In this document: in pieces, positions 15,096-24,399 of the stretch
How positions within the stretch are numbered: position 1 is the first letter of the stretch
How the letters are laid out: every line of letters starts with the position of its first letter
Program-made: the position numbers and the translations under genes
The notes under the pieces: generated by a model
The model's database searches: none
What the model was told of the DNA's origin: nothing
The model's input: only the letters and a program-made list of their open reading frames with translations
Source of the DNA: Chitinimonas sp036961565
GTDB lineage: Bacteria > Pseudomonadota > Gammaproteobacteria > Burkholderiales > Chitinimonadaceae
Direction of reading: 5' to 3'
Assembly: GCF_036961565.1 (NCBI RefSeq)
Contig: NZ_JBAMDD010000004.1
Coordinates: 1 to 64,000 of the forward strand
Length of the DNA stretch: 64,000 bases

Positions 15096-17678
15096 ATGCG
15101 CTACGACAAACTGACCACCAAATTCCAGCAAGCCCTGGCCGACGCCCAGAGCCTGGCCCTGGCCAACGACAATGGCTATATCGAGCCCCAGCACACCCTG
15201 CTGGCCCTGCTTTACGACGCCGAATCAGGCGCGGGTTCCTTGCTGGCGCGCGCAGGCGTCAATATCAACCCCTTGCGCACCGGGCTGGAGGGCGCCATCA
15301 AGCGCCTGCCACAGGTCAGTGGTACGGGCGGCGAGATCACGGTTTCCAAAGAGCTGGCCAATCTGCTGAACCTGACAGACAAGGCCGCGACCAAGCGTGG
15401 CGACCAGTTCATCTCTTCCGACTTGTTCCTGCTGGCCCTGACCGAGGACAAAGGCGAAACCGGCCGCCTGCTCAAGGACAACGGCGGCAAGAAGGAGGCC
15501 ATCACGGCCGCCGTGGATGCTGTGCGTGGTGGTGAGGCCGTCAACAGTGCCGATGCCGAGCAAAAACGCGAGGCCCTCAGCAAATACACCCTGGATCTGA
15601 CCGAGCGAGCCCGCCAGGGCAAGCTGGACCCGGTGATAGGCCGTGATGATGAAATACGCCGGGCCATCCAGGTACTGCAACGCCGCACCAAGAACAACCC
15701 GGTGCTGATAGGCGAGCCCGGCGTGGGCAAGACCGCCATCGTCGAAGGCCTGGCCCAGCGCATCATCAATGGCGAAGTACCTGAATCGCTCAAGCACAAG
15801 AAGCTGCTGGTACTCGACTTGGCCTCCTTGCTGGCGGGCGCCAAATATCGGGGTGAATTCGAAGAGCGCCTCAAGGCCGTGCTCAATGAGTTGGCCAAGG
15901 ATGAAGGCAATACCATCATCTTTATCGACGAGATCCACACCCTGGTCGGCGCTGGCAAGGCAGAAGGCGCCATGGATGCCGGCAATATGCTCAAGCCAGC
16001 CCTGGCCCGTGGTGAACTGCATTGCCTGGGTGCCACCACCCTCGACGAGTACCGCAAGTACATCGAGAAGGATGCCGCGCTGGAACGTCGCTTCCAGAAG
16101 GTGCTGGTGGACGAGCCCAGTGTGGAAGCCACCATCGCCATCCTGCGTGGCCTGCAGGAGAAATACGAGATACACCACGGCGTGGAGATTACCGACCCGG
16201 CCATCGTGGCCGCTGCCGAGTTGTCGCATCGCTATATCACCGACCGCTTCCTGCCGGACAAGGCCATAGACCTGATAGACGAAGCCGCCTCGCGCATCAA
16301 AATGGAGATCGACTCCAAGCCCGAGGTCATGGACAAGTTGGAGCGGCGCACCATACAGCTCAAGATCGAGCGCGAAGCCATCCGCCGCGAGAAGGATGAG
16401 GCCTCCATTCGCCGTATGGGCTTGATTGAAGAAGAAATCGGCCGGTTGGAGAAGGAATACTCCGACCTGGAAGAGATATGGAAAGTTGAGAAAGCTGCGG
16501 TACTGGGCTCCCAGGCCATCCGCGAGGAAATCGAACAGCTCAAGCAGCAGATGGAAGAAGCGCGGCGCCGTGGCGACTGGCAAAAGATGAGCGAGCTGCA
16601 ATACGGCAAGCTGCCCGAGCTGGAGGCCAAGCTGCATGTTGCCGAGGCCGCCGAGAGCGGTCCCACCCAGAACAAGCTGCTGCGCACCCAGGTAGGTGCC
16701 GAGGAGATCGCCGAGGTAGTCAGCCGCGCCACCGGCATACCCGTCAGCAAGATGATGTCAGGCGAGCGCGACAAGCTGCTCAAGATGGAAGAAGCCCTGC
16801 ACCAGCGCCTGGTAGGCCAGAACGAAGCCGTCACCCTGGTGGCGGACGCTATCCGCCGCTCCCGCTCCGGCCTGGCCGACCCCAACAAGCCCTATGGCAG
16901 CTTTTTGTTCCTGGGCCCGACCGGCGTGGGTAAGACCGAGCTGTGCAAGGCCCTGGCCAGTTTTCTGTTCGATACCGAGGAACACATCATCCGGGTGGAT
17001 ATGAGCGAGTTCATGGAGAAGCACTCAGTCAGCCGTTTGATTGGCGCCCCTCCCGGCTATGTAGGCTATGAAGAAGGCGGCTATCTGACTGAAGCCGTGC
17101 GGCGCAAGCCCTATAGCGTCATCCTGCTGGACGAGGTGGAGAAAGCCCACCCTGATGTGTTCAACGTGCTGCTGCAGGTGCTGGACGATGGTCGCCTGAC
17201 CGATGGCCAGGGCCGCACCGTGGATTTCAAGAACACCGTGATCGTGATGACCAGCAACCTGGGCTCGCAGCATATCCAGGCCATGGCCACCGACGACTAC
17301 CAATTGGTCAAGCTGGCCGTCATGGGCGAGGTCAAGGGCCATTTCCGTCCCGAGTTCCTCAACCGCATAGACGAAGTCGTGGTATTCCACGCGCTGGGCG
17401 AGGATCAGATTGCCGGTATCGCCCGCATCCAGCTGCAGCGCCTGCAGGCAAGGCTGGCAGCCATGGACATGGGCCTGACTGTCACCGACGCGGCACTACG
17501 CCACATCGCCACCGCAGGTTTCGATCCGGTCTACGGCGCGCGCCCCTTGAAGCGCGCCATCCAGAGCGAAATCGAGAACCCACTGGCCAAGGCCATACTG
17601 GGCGGCGCCTTCAGCGCCAAGCAAACGGTGGTGGTGGATTATGTGGACGGTAACTTGCGCTTCAGCCAGGCGGTCTAG
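15096..17678 (+). CDS. clpB: ATP-dependent chaperone ClpB (Hsp100 disaggregase)
   Basis: ClpB is a cytoplasmic hexameric disaggregase that works with DnaK to rescue aggregated proteins. The 860-residue protein has the Clp N-terminal repeats (1-145), then nucleotide-binding domain 1 with Walker A GEPGVGKT and Walker B IIFIDEIH. The coiled-coil middle domain spans about 400-530 (LERRTIQLKIEREAI onward). Nucleotide-binding domain 2 carries Walker A GPTGVGKT, pore loop GYVGYEEGG and arginine finger region FRPEFLNRIDE. A sigma-32 promoter lies directly upstream. The gene uses the normally rare codon ATA at least 11 times despite being a heat-shock gene in a GC-rich genome. Confidence 0.98.
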   Translation: MRYDKLTTKFQQALADAQSLALANDNGYIEPQHTLLALLYDAESGAGSLLARAGVNINPLRTGLEGAIKRLPQVSGTGGEITVSKELANLLNLTDKAATKRGDQFISSDLFLLALTEDKGETGRLLKDNGGKKEAITAAVDAVRGGEAVNSADAEQKREALSKYTLDLTERARQGKLDPVIGRDDEIRRAIQVLQRRTKNNPVLIGEPGVGKTAIVEGLAQRIINGEVPESLKHKKLLVLDLASLLAGAKYRGEFEERLKAVLNELAKDEGNTIIFIDEIHTLVGAGKAEGAMDAGNMLKPALARGELHCLGATTLDEYRKYIEKDAALERRFQKVLVDEPSVEATIAILRGLQEKYEIHHGVEITDPAIVAAAELSHRYITDRFLPDKAIDLIDEAASRIKMEIDSKPEVMDKLERRTIQLKIEREAIRREKDEASIRRMGLIEEEIGRLEKEYSDLEEIWKVEKAAVLGSQAIREEIEQLKQQMEEARRRGDWQKMSELQYGKLPELEAKLHVAEAAESGPTQNKLLRTQVGAEEIAEVVSRATGIPVSKMMSGERDKLLKMEEALHQRLVGQNEAVTLVADAIRRSRSGLADPNKPYGSFLFLGPTGVGKTELCKALASFLFDTEEHIIRVDMSEFMEKHSVSRLIGAPPGYVGYEEGGYLTEAVRRKPYSVILLDEVEKAHPDVFNVLLQVLDDGRLTDGQGRTVDFKNTVIVMTSNLGSQHIQAMATDDYQLVKLAVMGEVKGHFRPEFLNRIDEVVVFHALGEDQIAGIARIQLQRLQARLAAMDMGLTVTDAALRHIATAGFDPVYGARPLKRAIQSEIENPLAKAILGGAFSAKQTVVVDYVDGNLRFSQAV

Positions 17679-17687
17679 GCTGCGTGT

Positions 17688-17726
17688 ACCGGTGCCTCGC
17701 AGGCAAATCCGCTGCGAGGCGCCGGT
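17688..17726. terminator. Stem-loop between clpB and AraC-type gene
   Basis: A 15-bp stem with one G-U pair (17688-17702 with 17712-17726) has a 9-nt loop. There is no clear T-run on either strand. Its position 10 bp after clpB, between convergent genes, suggests a terminator or mRNA-end stabiliser. Confidence 0.5.
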
Positions 17727-17764
17727 AGGCCAACCCTTTCAGAAGTGCCAAGCCAGGCCAGCCA

Positions 17765-18787
17765 CTAGGGCGCCTCAGCCAACGAGAAGGGCAGGCTCGC
17801 CGCCATGCCTGTCCACCGCTTGAACGAACGGCGAAAATTGCGGGCATCGTGAAAGCCAAAATACTGTGCGAGCGCCTCCTGACCATAGCCATGGTACTGC
17901 ATCAGGCGCAGTGATTCATGCGTCCGCACCAGGTCCAGCAAGGCTTGGAAGTGCGTGCCATGCTTGGCCAGGTGGCGCTTGAGGGTCGCCGGGCTGGTGG
18001 CCAGCAGGGTGGCAGCCTCTTCCAGTGTCGGTGGGGTGCCTATCTTTGCGCGCAGGTGGTCGTACAGTACTTGCACCAGGCTGTACTGTGGCCTGCCCTG
18101 CTTGAGCAGTTGCTGCTTCAGCATGGCATAGGCCGCAGGATTGCTACGGGGCCAGGGCTGATGCAGCCACTGGCTATCCAGCACCATGGCATCCAGCTGG
18201 CAGCCAAACTGCAGGTGGCTACCCAGATGCACCTGATGCTGCGCCAGGTTGCGTGGTGGCGTGCGATTGAAGCAGTAGCGCCAGGGCAATGGCTTGTCGG
18301 CCAGCCAGCGGCACAGGGCACTCACGGCCGTCATGTGCAGCTCGACCAAAAACGGCATCAAGGCCCCCGCCCCCACGCTGTCGGTCCAGTACAGCAGCAG
18401 TTCCTTGCCTTCCACCTGTAACCTGGGCCCCAGTAGCGGGCATAGCTGATCCTGGTGGGTCATCAGCAAGGACAAGGCCTCAGCCAGATTCGGCGCTTGC
18501 AACAAGGCCAGGCTGATGTTGCCGTAGTGGCCAGGTAGCCATTGCTGCCCCAGTTCGAACGCCACATCGCGTTGCCCGTCCTGCTTGGCCAGATTGCCCA
18601 GCATGGTCAATAACTGCGCTGGGCTGACCGCTGCCCGCCCCTCGCTCAAGGCCAACGCCTCCAGTCCCGTACCGCGCAGCAGCATATCGCTTGCCATATC
18701 GCGCCGCGCCGCCAGCGACAACAGCAGGGCGGGCTGATGCATAGCAGGCAGCAGCGGCGTATCGCGGCTATAGCAATCGGCCAGCAT
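17765..18787 (-). CDS. AraC-family transcriptional regulator
   Basis: The first about 200 residues match the Arabinose_bd domain of OruR/ArgR/MmsR-type regulators (LLSLAARRDMASDMLLRGTG, GNLAKQDGQRDVAFELG). The last about 100 residues form the two helix-turn-helix AraC domain: LATSPATLKRHLAKHGTHF, then EALAQYFGFHDARNFRRSFKRW. I chose ATG 18787, 4 bp after the GGDEF gene's stop codon on the same strand, which implies an operon; a longer frame from 18838 would overlap that gene. The regulated genes and effector are unknown. Confidence 0.88.
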   Translation of the reverse strand: MLADCYSRDTPLLPAMHQPALLLSLAARRDMASDMLLRGTGLEALALSEGRAAVSPAQLLTMLGNLAKQDGQRDVAFELGQQWLPGHYGNISLALLQAPNLAEALSLLMTHQDQLCPLLGPRLQVEGKELLLYWTDSVGAGALMPFLVELHMTAVSALCRWLADKPLPWRYCFNRTPPRNLAQHQVHLGSHLQFGCQLDAMVLDSQWLHQPWPRSNPAAYAMLKQQLLKQGRPQYSLVQVLYDHLRAKIGTPPTLEEAATLLATSPATLKRHLAKHGTHFQALLDLVRTHESLRLMQYHGYGQEALAQYFGFHDARNFRRSFKRWTGMAASLPFSLAEAP

Positions 18788-18791
18788 GGGC

Positions 18792-19688
18792 TCAGGCTGC
18801 CTGCGCCTGGAGCGGCATAGCGGGTTCCAGTGCCGCATTCAGCGCGGCCAGTTGGGACGCCACATCGCCTGCCATCTCGGCACTGACCACTCTGGCGCCC
18901 AGATGTAGCCGGATGCCTTGCTGCCGGGTATGCCAGGCTAGTTGGCCCACTACATTGCGCAGGTGGCTGGCAATGCGGCCGGCGGCGGCATGATCTGTCC
19001 CTGGCAGCAGGATGGCAAAGCGGTCGCCGGCATAGCGGCACAGCAGGTCGTCGTTACCCAGGTTCAGCAACAACAAGTGGCTGATGGCCTGAAGTAGGCG
19101 ATCTCCTTCACCATGCCCATAGGCCCGGTTGATCGCGTGAAACCGGTCTATATCCAGCAGTATCAAGGAGCAAGGCGCTTGTGGGCGCGCCGCCCGTTCG
19201 AGCGCCACCTGCTGCTGCAGGTACTCGGCATTGGCCAACTGGGTTATACGATCAAATGCCCGATGATCGCGAAACAGCCGCTCGCGCTTGAGTAGCTGCT
19301 CATTCAGGGAGAACTGCTCCTGGCGCCAGAAATACAACCCCGCCGTCAGCGTCAGCATGCCCAGGGGGCCAAGCGCCGATTCCAGCCAGTTGTCCCAACT
19401 CGCATCAGCTTGCAGGCGAAAGAATTCGTCCAGGCAATCTGCCGTTCCACCCAGCGCCACCCCAGCCAAACCCAAGCCCAGCAAGGCCGTTACCCTGCCC
19501 CGTGGTCTGCTGCTCAATATCTGCAGCAGCCAGATCGTGGCCATCAACGCAGTACCGCCTTCACCAACGACATCCATCCACTGCCAGTCCGCCCATGGCT
19601 TGAGTTCGCCCAGGCCTTGGTAGAGCAACAGCAGGCCCAGCAAGGCCAGCCCAAACAAAACCAGCGGAACACGATAGAGATGCAGCAT
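18792..19688 (-). CDS. Membrane protein with degenerate GGDEF domain
   Basis: Five or so membrane segments fill the first 130 residues, followed by a GGDEF-type domain (about 140-285). The domain keeps the DIDRFHAINRAYGHGEGDRLL substrate-side block but has AGDRF in place of the catalytic GGDEF/GGEEF signature. The acidic E that binds metal is therefore replaced by R. The position of the inhibitory RxxD site has G instead of R. The protein is therefore unlikely to be an active diguanylate cyclase and may be a c-di-GMP/GTP-binding or structural signalling protein. It is in an apparent operon with the AraC-type regulator downstream. Confidence 0.83.
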   Translation of the reverse strand: MLHLYRVPLVLFGLALLGLLLLYQGLGELKPWADWQWMDVVGEGGTALMATIWLLQILSSRPRGRVTALLGLGLAGVALGGTADCLDEFFRLQADASWDNWLESALGPLGMLTLTAGLYFWRQEQFSLNEQLLKRERLFRDHRAFDRITQLANAEYLQQQVALERAARPQAPCSLILLDIDRFHAINRAYGHGEGDRLLQAISHLLLLNLGNDDLLCRYAGDRFAILLPGTDHAAAGRIASHLRNVVGQLAWHTRQQGIRLHLGARVVSAEMAGDVASQLAALNAALEPAMPLQAQAA

Positions 19689-20003
19689 GGTGGTACACCG
19701 TCGTTGCCAAGATGACCGCCAGATTACGGCTCGCGCATGTCAGCCCCATTGCAAAACCGCCTGGGGGGCAATTCAGCTCATATACCGGCACTAGTGCCAC
19801 GGTTTCCGTGCAGCCCCCTTACCCACACTGGGTTTTACCTTGGGCATTCCGGCTCATCGCAACGGCCAATTACGCCATCCAAGCCCCTTCCATCGCCCCC
19901 CTGGGGACAACGTCACGAAACCGCAATCTAGCCACCCTAGCTTGCCTCCCCGAAGCGCGGCCTGCCAGCCAGGCGAGCCGCCGTCATCGCTCAGGGAGAA
20001 GCA
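19689..20003. other. Divergent promoter region, GGDEF gene / TonB receptor
   Basis: This 315-bp stretch must hold the promoters of both genes. I could not identify convincing -35/-10 pairs, a Fur or Pho box, or an RNA structure. No coding frame here looks real. Confidence 0.35.
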
Positions 20004-22490
20004 ATGAAGTCGCACCTCACACCGTGCCGTACCGTCATGGCCATCTGCATCGCAAGCCTGATGCAAGGTACGCATGCCGCCGACGAAGCGCCGGTAACAA
20101 CCATTACGGTAACCGGCCAGGCCGCCCGTATCCGGAATGCACTGGACGTACAGCAAGCTGAAGACAGCATCGTCAGCGTGGTGCACGCCGATGCCATCGG
20201 TGCCCTGCCAGACACCAATGCCGCCGAAGCATTGCAGCGCGTACCCGGTGTCTCGGTAGAGCGCGACCAAGGTGAGGGCCGATATATCCGTGTTCGCGGC
20301 CTGGGGCCAGACCTCAACAGCGTCACCATCAATGGCGGGCTGATTCCCTCGCCCGAGAGTGATCGTCGTGCCGTGATGCTGGATGTCATACCCAGCGCCC
20401 TTATCCGCTCGCTGGAGGTCAAGAAAACCCTTACCCCCGATCAGGATGCCAGCTCCATCGGCGGCACGGTGGAGGTCAAGACCGTCTCGGCATTCGATTA
20501 CCCAGGCCGATTCGCCTCGTTCGAGGCAGAAGCCAGCCATGACCAGCATACCGGCCAGACCAGCCCCAAGATCGCCACCACCTTTGCCGACCGTTACCTG
20601 GACGGAAAACTGGGCCTGGCTGCAGGTTTGAGCCTGGAGAAACGTAAGTTCGGCTCGGCCAATGTCGAAACCGGTGGCAACTGGGACTTTGACGACGACA
20701 AGGTGCTGCTGGAAGAGTTTGAGAACCGCAACTACCTGATCACGCGCGAGCGACTGGGAATGGCGTTCAATCTGGACTACAAGGCCGCTGCCGGTCAGCG
20801 CTACTATGCCCGTACCCTGCTGAACCGCTATAGCGACACCGAAGAGCGGCAGGCGCATGTCATCGAGTTTGATGAGGCGCAGGATGCTGGCGAGCTTGGT
20901 GAGGCCGAATCCACCCGCGAAGTGAAATCACGCAAGGAGACCCAGAAGATACTGTCGATGACACTGGGCACCGAGCAGCAGCTTGGGCTATGGCAGCTCA
21001 AGCTTGCCGGTGGGATCAGCCGTGCCAGCGAGACCACTCCCGACCACATAGCCGGTGCCGCATTCGAGGGTAGCGATAGCTTTGCCGATGTTGGCTTCCG
21101 CAATGGTGAGCAACCTACCCTGGCAGGGCCTGCCAGCCTGTACGACGCCCAGGCCTATGGCCTCAAGGAGGTTGAGCTGGCCCGTACCCAGTTCAAGGAC
21201 AGGGAACGCCACCTCCGCCTTGATCTTGCACGCAACCTGCAGGTAGGCCAGGCCGATATCAGGCTCAAGTTCGGCGGCAAGGCCAGCCATCGCGAAAAAA
21301 CCGGCGACGAAGACATCTGGCTTTTCGAGGACCTTGACGAGGCAGGCCTGGACGATAGCCAACTCAATCTGGCCAGCTATTACGACGGCGTAGTGGACTG
21401 GCAACTGGGCCGCTTTGGCCCACGTATTGATGCCAGCAAGATACAGAACCTACTGGGCAAGCTGGACCGCACGGCCTATGCCGATGAAGAAAGCTCCCGC
21501 GTGAATGACTTCAGCCTGATGGAAAAGATTCGCGCCGCCTATTTGCAAGCCCAGTTCGAAACCGGAGGCTGGCGCTGGCTGACGGGGGTGCGCTATGAGG
21601 GAACCCGGCTCAAGGCAGATGGCACAGGCCTGGAAGACGGTAGCTTCATACCTAGCCACACAGCCCGCAAATACCACCACTGGCTGCCTGCGCTGCACGC
21701 CCGTCTTGATCTGGATCGGCACACCAGCTTGCGGATGGCGTTGACGCATTCCGTGGTGCGCCCAACCTTTGGTCAGATGGCACCGGGTTTTGTCATCGAT
21801 ACCGATGAAGCCAGCTTTGGCAACCCAGACCTCAAGCCGCTGGAATCCCGCAACCTGGACCTTGGACTGGAAAAGCGCCTGGGCACAGCCGGCACCCTGT
21901 CAGCCTATGTATTTCACAAGCGCCTGGACAACTTCATCTACAGCACCGACCTAGCTGGTACCGGTCGCTGGACAGATTTTGACGAGGCCAGCAGCTATGC
22001 CAACGGCGGCAGGGCCAGCGTCCGCGGCGTGGAGCTGAATTATGTACAGTCATTCGCCAAGGGTTGGCTGCTGTCAGCCAACGCCACCTTTTCCGACTCG
22101 ATCGCCAGCATCAGCCGGTACGATACCGAGCTGGGCCGGATGGTGGCGCGTGATATTCCCCTACCCAGCCAGTCAGACCGTACCGCCAACCTGACGCTGG
22201 GCTACGAGAGCGGCCCCGTCAGCCTGCGTCTGGCTGCCAATTACAAGTCGGCCTATCTGCTGGAGGTCAGCGATGTACTTGATGCCCGCCGCGATGTCTA
22301 CGTGGCAGGCCAGACCCAGTACGACTTCTCGGCCAGCTACAAGCTGGGTAAGGCCATGATGCTGAGCTTCGAGGCCTTGAACCTGGGTGATGAGCCCTAC
22401 TACGCCTACATGGGCCAGCGCCGCCACAATGCCCAGTTCGAAACCTATGGCCGCACTTACAAGCTGGGCCTGAAGTACACGCTCAATTGA
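20004..22490 (+). CDS. TonB-dependent outer-membrane receptor (probably phytate-linked)
   Basis: This outer-membrane transporter of 828 residues starts with a signal peptide (cleavage after GTHA, about residue 25). A TonB-box-like TTITVTG follows at about 31-37. The plug domain shows LPDTNAAEALQRVPGVSVERDQGEG and the IRVRGLGPDLNSVTINGG block typical of the Caulobacter/Xanthomonas-type receptors. The remainder is the 22-strand barrel ending YKLGLKYTLN. It is immediately followed by a beta-propeller phytase gene, so it probably imports inositol phosphates or a phytate-metal complex; that substrate is inferred from context. The gap to the phytase start is 23 bp. Confidence 0.92.
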   Translation: MKSHLTPCRTVMAICIASLMQGTHAADEAPVTTITVTGQAARIRNALDVQQAEDSIVSVVHADAIGALPDTNAAEALQRVPGVSVERDQGEGRYIRVRGLGPDLNSVTINGGLIPSPESDRRAVMLDVIPSALIRSLEVKKTLTPDQDASSIGGTVEVKTVSAFDYPGRFASFEAEASHDQHTGQTSPKIATTFADRYLDGKLGLAAGLSLEKRKFGSANVETGGNWDFDDDKVLLEEFENRNYLITRERLGMAFNLDYKAAAGQRYYARTLLNRYSDTEERQAHVIEFDEAQDAGELGEAESTREVKSRKETQKILSMTLGTEQQLGLWQLKLAGGISRASETTPDHIAGAAFEGSDSFADVGFRNGEQPTLAGPASLYDAQAYGLKEVELARTQFKDRERHLRLDLARNLQVGQADIRLKFGGKASHREKTGDEDIWLFEDLDEAGLDDSQLNLASYYDGVVDWQLGRFGPRIDASKIQNLLGKLDRTAYADEESSRVNDFSLMEKIRAAYLQAQFETGGWRWLTGVRYEGTRLKADGTGLEDGSFIPSHTARKYHHWLPALHARLDLDRHTSLRMALTHSVVRPTFGQMAPGFVIDTDEASFGNPDLKPLESRNLDLGLEKRLGTAGTLSAYVFHKRLDNFIYSTDLAGTGRWTDFDEASSYANGGRASVRGVELNYVQSFAKGWLLSANATFSDSIASISRYDTELGRMVARDIPLPSQSDRTANLTLGYESGPVSLRLAANYKSAYLLEVSDVLDARRDVYVAGQTQYDFSASYKLGKAMMLSFEALNLGDEPYYAYMGQRRHNAQFETYGRTYKLGLKYTLN

Positions 22491-22513
22491 TCCGTAGACG
22501 CGAGAACAACCCA

Positions 22514-24328
22514 ATGAAAAAAACCATCGTTACGGTGCTTTATCTGGCCAGCTTGATCGCCTCGGCCCATCCCTCCGACCTAATCGCTGCCGCACACCCC
22601 GCAGCACAACTAGCCGCACTGGATGGCGGCTACTGGCTGGCCCGTGAGCAGCACCAATTGCGGCAGCTGGACGGACAAGGCCGGGAAACTGGCCGGCTGG
22701 CCATCAAATCCACGCAACTGGATGCACGCGGCCATATCGCGGCCGTGGTCGACTATGCCAGCCAGCAAGTACAACTGCTTGATGCCAGGCCTGGGCAACT
22801 GCAAAGGCAAGCGACTTTGCCGGCTACACACTTCAGCGTGGAAGCCCTATGCCTCTATCGCGACCCGCAAGCCCTGCTGCATGCGTTCTTGATCGGCGAG
22901 GAAGGCCAGGGGGAACAATGGCTGCTATCGGCCACGCCAGCCCGCAAGGTACGCAATCTGTCACTGCCACCGGGCGTAACCCATTGTCAGGTCGATGATG
23001 CCAGCCAGCAGTTATTGTTGGTGGAAGAGGACTTTGGTGTCTGGGCCTACCCAGCCGATGCCGAGCGTCCATTCCAGCGCCAGGCAGTCTTGCTGAAACA
23101 GCCTTACGGCAAGCTCAAGGGTGGCGCTAGCCAGGTGGTAGCCCTGCCTGGCGGGGTGGCGGTGCTTGATCAGGCGGGCACAGCATTGCATCTGGTCCGT
23201 TACCTTGATCAAGCTTGGCAACACCTCCGCAGCCTACCGCAGGCGCGTGAGCGTGATGGCCTGGCCCGCCTGGCACAGAACGTCCTGCTGCGCGATGCAG
23301 AGCGTGCCAGCTGGCAGCAGGTGAGCACACGCTGGCAGCCCAGGCAGGCCAAGATACCTGCACAGTTGCCTGTCGTCCTGCCGCTGGCGCAGACAGACCC
23401 GGTCGCCAAGCTCGGTGACGCTGCCGACGATCCCGCCATCTGGATCAACCCGTCCAATCGTGCCGACAGCCGTGTGCTGGGCACCAACAAGAAGCAAGGC
23501 TTGCTGGTCTACGACCTGCAGGGTAAGGAAAAACAACTGCTGGCCGTAGGCCGCCTCAATAACGTGGACATACGCCAGCAGGTCAAGCTGGGTACGCAGA
23601 CGCTGGATCTCGCGGTAGCCACCCACCGCGATGATCTGGCCCTGGTGGTGTTCAGCATCGGTAGCGATGGCGTGGTCAGCGAAATGGCGCGCATACCTAC
23701 CGGACAGCGAGACATCTACGGCGTCTGCCTCTACCAGCCCAATGCTGGCGGGCTGGAAGCGTTCGTCAACGACAAGGATGGCCGCTTCCTGCACTACCGC
23801 CTGGCCATGCAGGACGGCAAGCTGCAAGGCCATCTGCTGCGTGAGTTCCGCACCGGTAGCCAGCCTGAGGGTTGTGTCGCGAATGATGCCGAGGGCGTGC
23901 TGTTCTTCGGCGAAGAGGACAAGGGTGTCTGGACTACCTCTGCGCGTGCCGACGCCCCCAGCCAGGCGCGCCTGATATTGCCGGTAGGCCAGCACCTGCA
24001 GGCCGATGTGGAGGGCATGGCCTTATACCACGGCGCTCGCAGCACCTACCTGCTGGTCTCCAGCCAGGGCAATGACAGCTATGTGGTGCTGGATGCGCAG
24101 GCGCCCTATCGCTACCGTGGTGCTTTCCGGGTCGGCATCAATCTGGAGCGTGGCATCGATGCCGCATCAGAAACCGACGGCCTGGATGTCACCTCGGCCA
24201 ATCTGGGGTCGGGCTGGCAGGAGGGCATGCTGGTCGTGCAGGATGGCCACAAGCGCCTGCCTGATGGCCCGCAGAACTTCAAGTATGTACCGTGGTCTGG
24301 TATCGCCGCAGCCTTGAAGCTGGATTGA
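22514..24328 (+). CDS. Two-domain beta-propeller phytase (3-phytase)
   Basis: This secreted Ca2+-dependent phytase releases phosphate from myo-inositol hexakisphosphate. A signal peptide (MKKTIVTVLYLASLIASA) leads the chosen start ATG 22514; the TTG at 22487 would bury it. The C-terminal half (about residues 280-604) is a full six-bladed phytase propeller with DDPAIWINPSNRADSRVLGTN, NNVDIRQ, EGCVANDAEGVLFFGEEDKGVW and ASETDGLDV motifs. The N-terminal half is a diverged propeller with the matching THCQVDDASQQLLLVEEDFG segment, so this is a dual-domain type. It probably forms an operon with the TonB receptor. Confidence 0.92.
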   Translation: MKKTIVTVLYLASLIASAHPSDLIAAAHPAAQLAALDGGYWLAREQHQLRQLDGQGRETGRLAIKSTQLDARGHIAAVVDYASQQVQLLDARPGQLQRQATLPATHFSVEALCLYRDPQALLHAFLIGEEGQGEQWLLSATPARKVRNLSLPPGVTHCQVDDASQQLLLVEEDFGVWAYPADAERPFQRQAVLLKQPYGKLKGGASQVVALPGGVAVLDQAGTALHLVRYLDQAWQHLRSLPQARERDGLARLAQNVLLRDAERASWQQVSTRWQPRQAKIPAQLPVVLPLAQTDPVAKLGDAADDPAIWINPSNRADSRVLGTNKKQGLLVYDLQGKEKQLLAVGRLNNVDIRQQVKLGTQTLDLAVATHRDDLALVVFSIGSDGVVSEMARIPTGQRDIYGVCLYQPNAGGLEAFVNDKDGRFLHYRLAMQDGKLQGHLLREFRTGSQPEGCVANDAEGVLFFGEEDKGVWTTSARADAPSQARLILPVGQHLQADVEGMALYHGARSTYLLVSSQGNDSYVVLDAQAPYRYRGAFRVGINLERGIDAASETDGLDVTSANLGSGWQEGMLVVQDGHKRLPDGPQNFKYVPWSGIAAALKLD

Positions 24329-24343
24329 GGGTAGCTAGGAGTA

Positions 24344-24371
24344 CAGGCTGGCCGATACTCAGGTCAGCCTG
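24344..24371. terminator. Stem-loop after the phytase gene
   Basis: CAGGCTGGCC (24344-24353) pairs with GGTCAGCCTG (24362-24371), with one G-U pair and an 8-nt loop. There is no T-run. It lies between convergent genes and is probably a terminator or 3'-end hairpin. Confidence 0.45.
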
Positions 24372-24399
24372 CCTGGAAAGAAGTATCCCACCCACGCCA

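Noticed and set aside
15225..16637. Long minus-strand open frame (470 residues) opposite clpB
   Set aside because: This is a shadow of clpB, without homology signs or a ribosome site.
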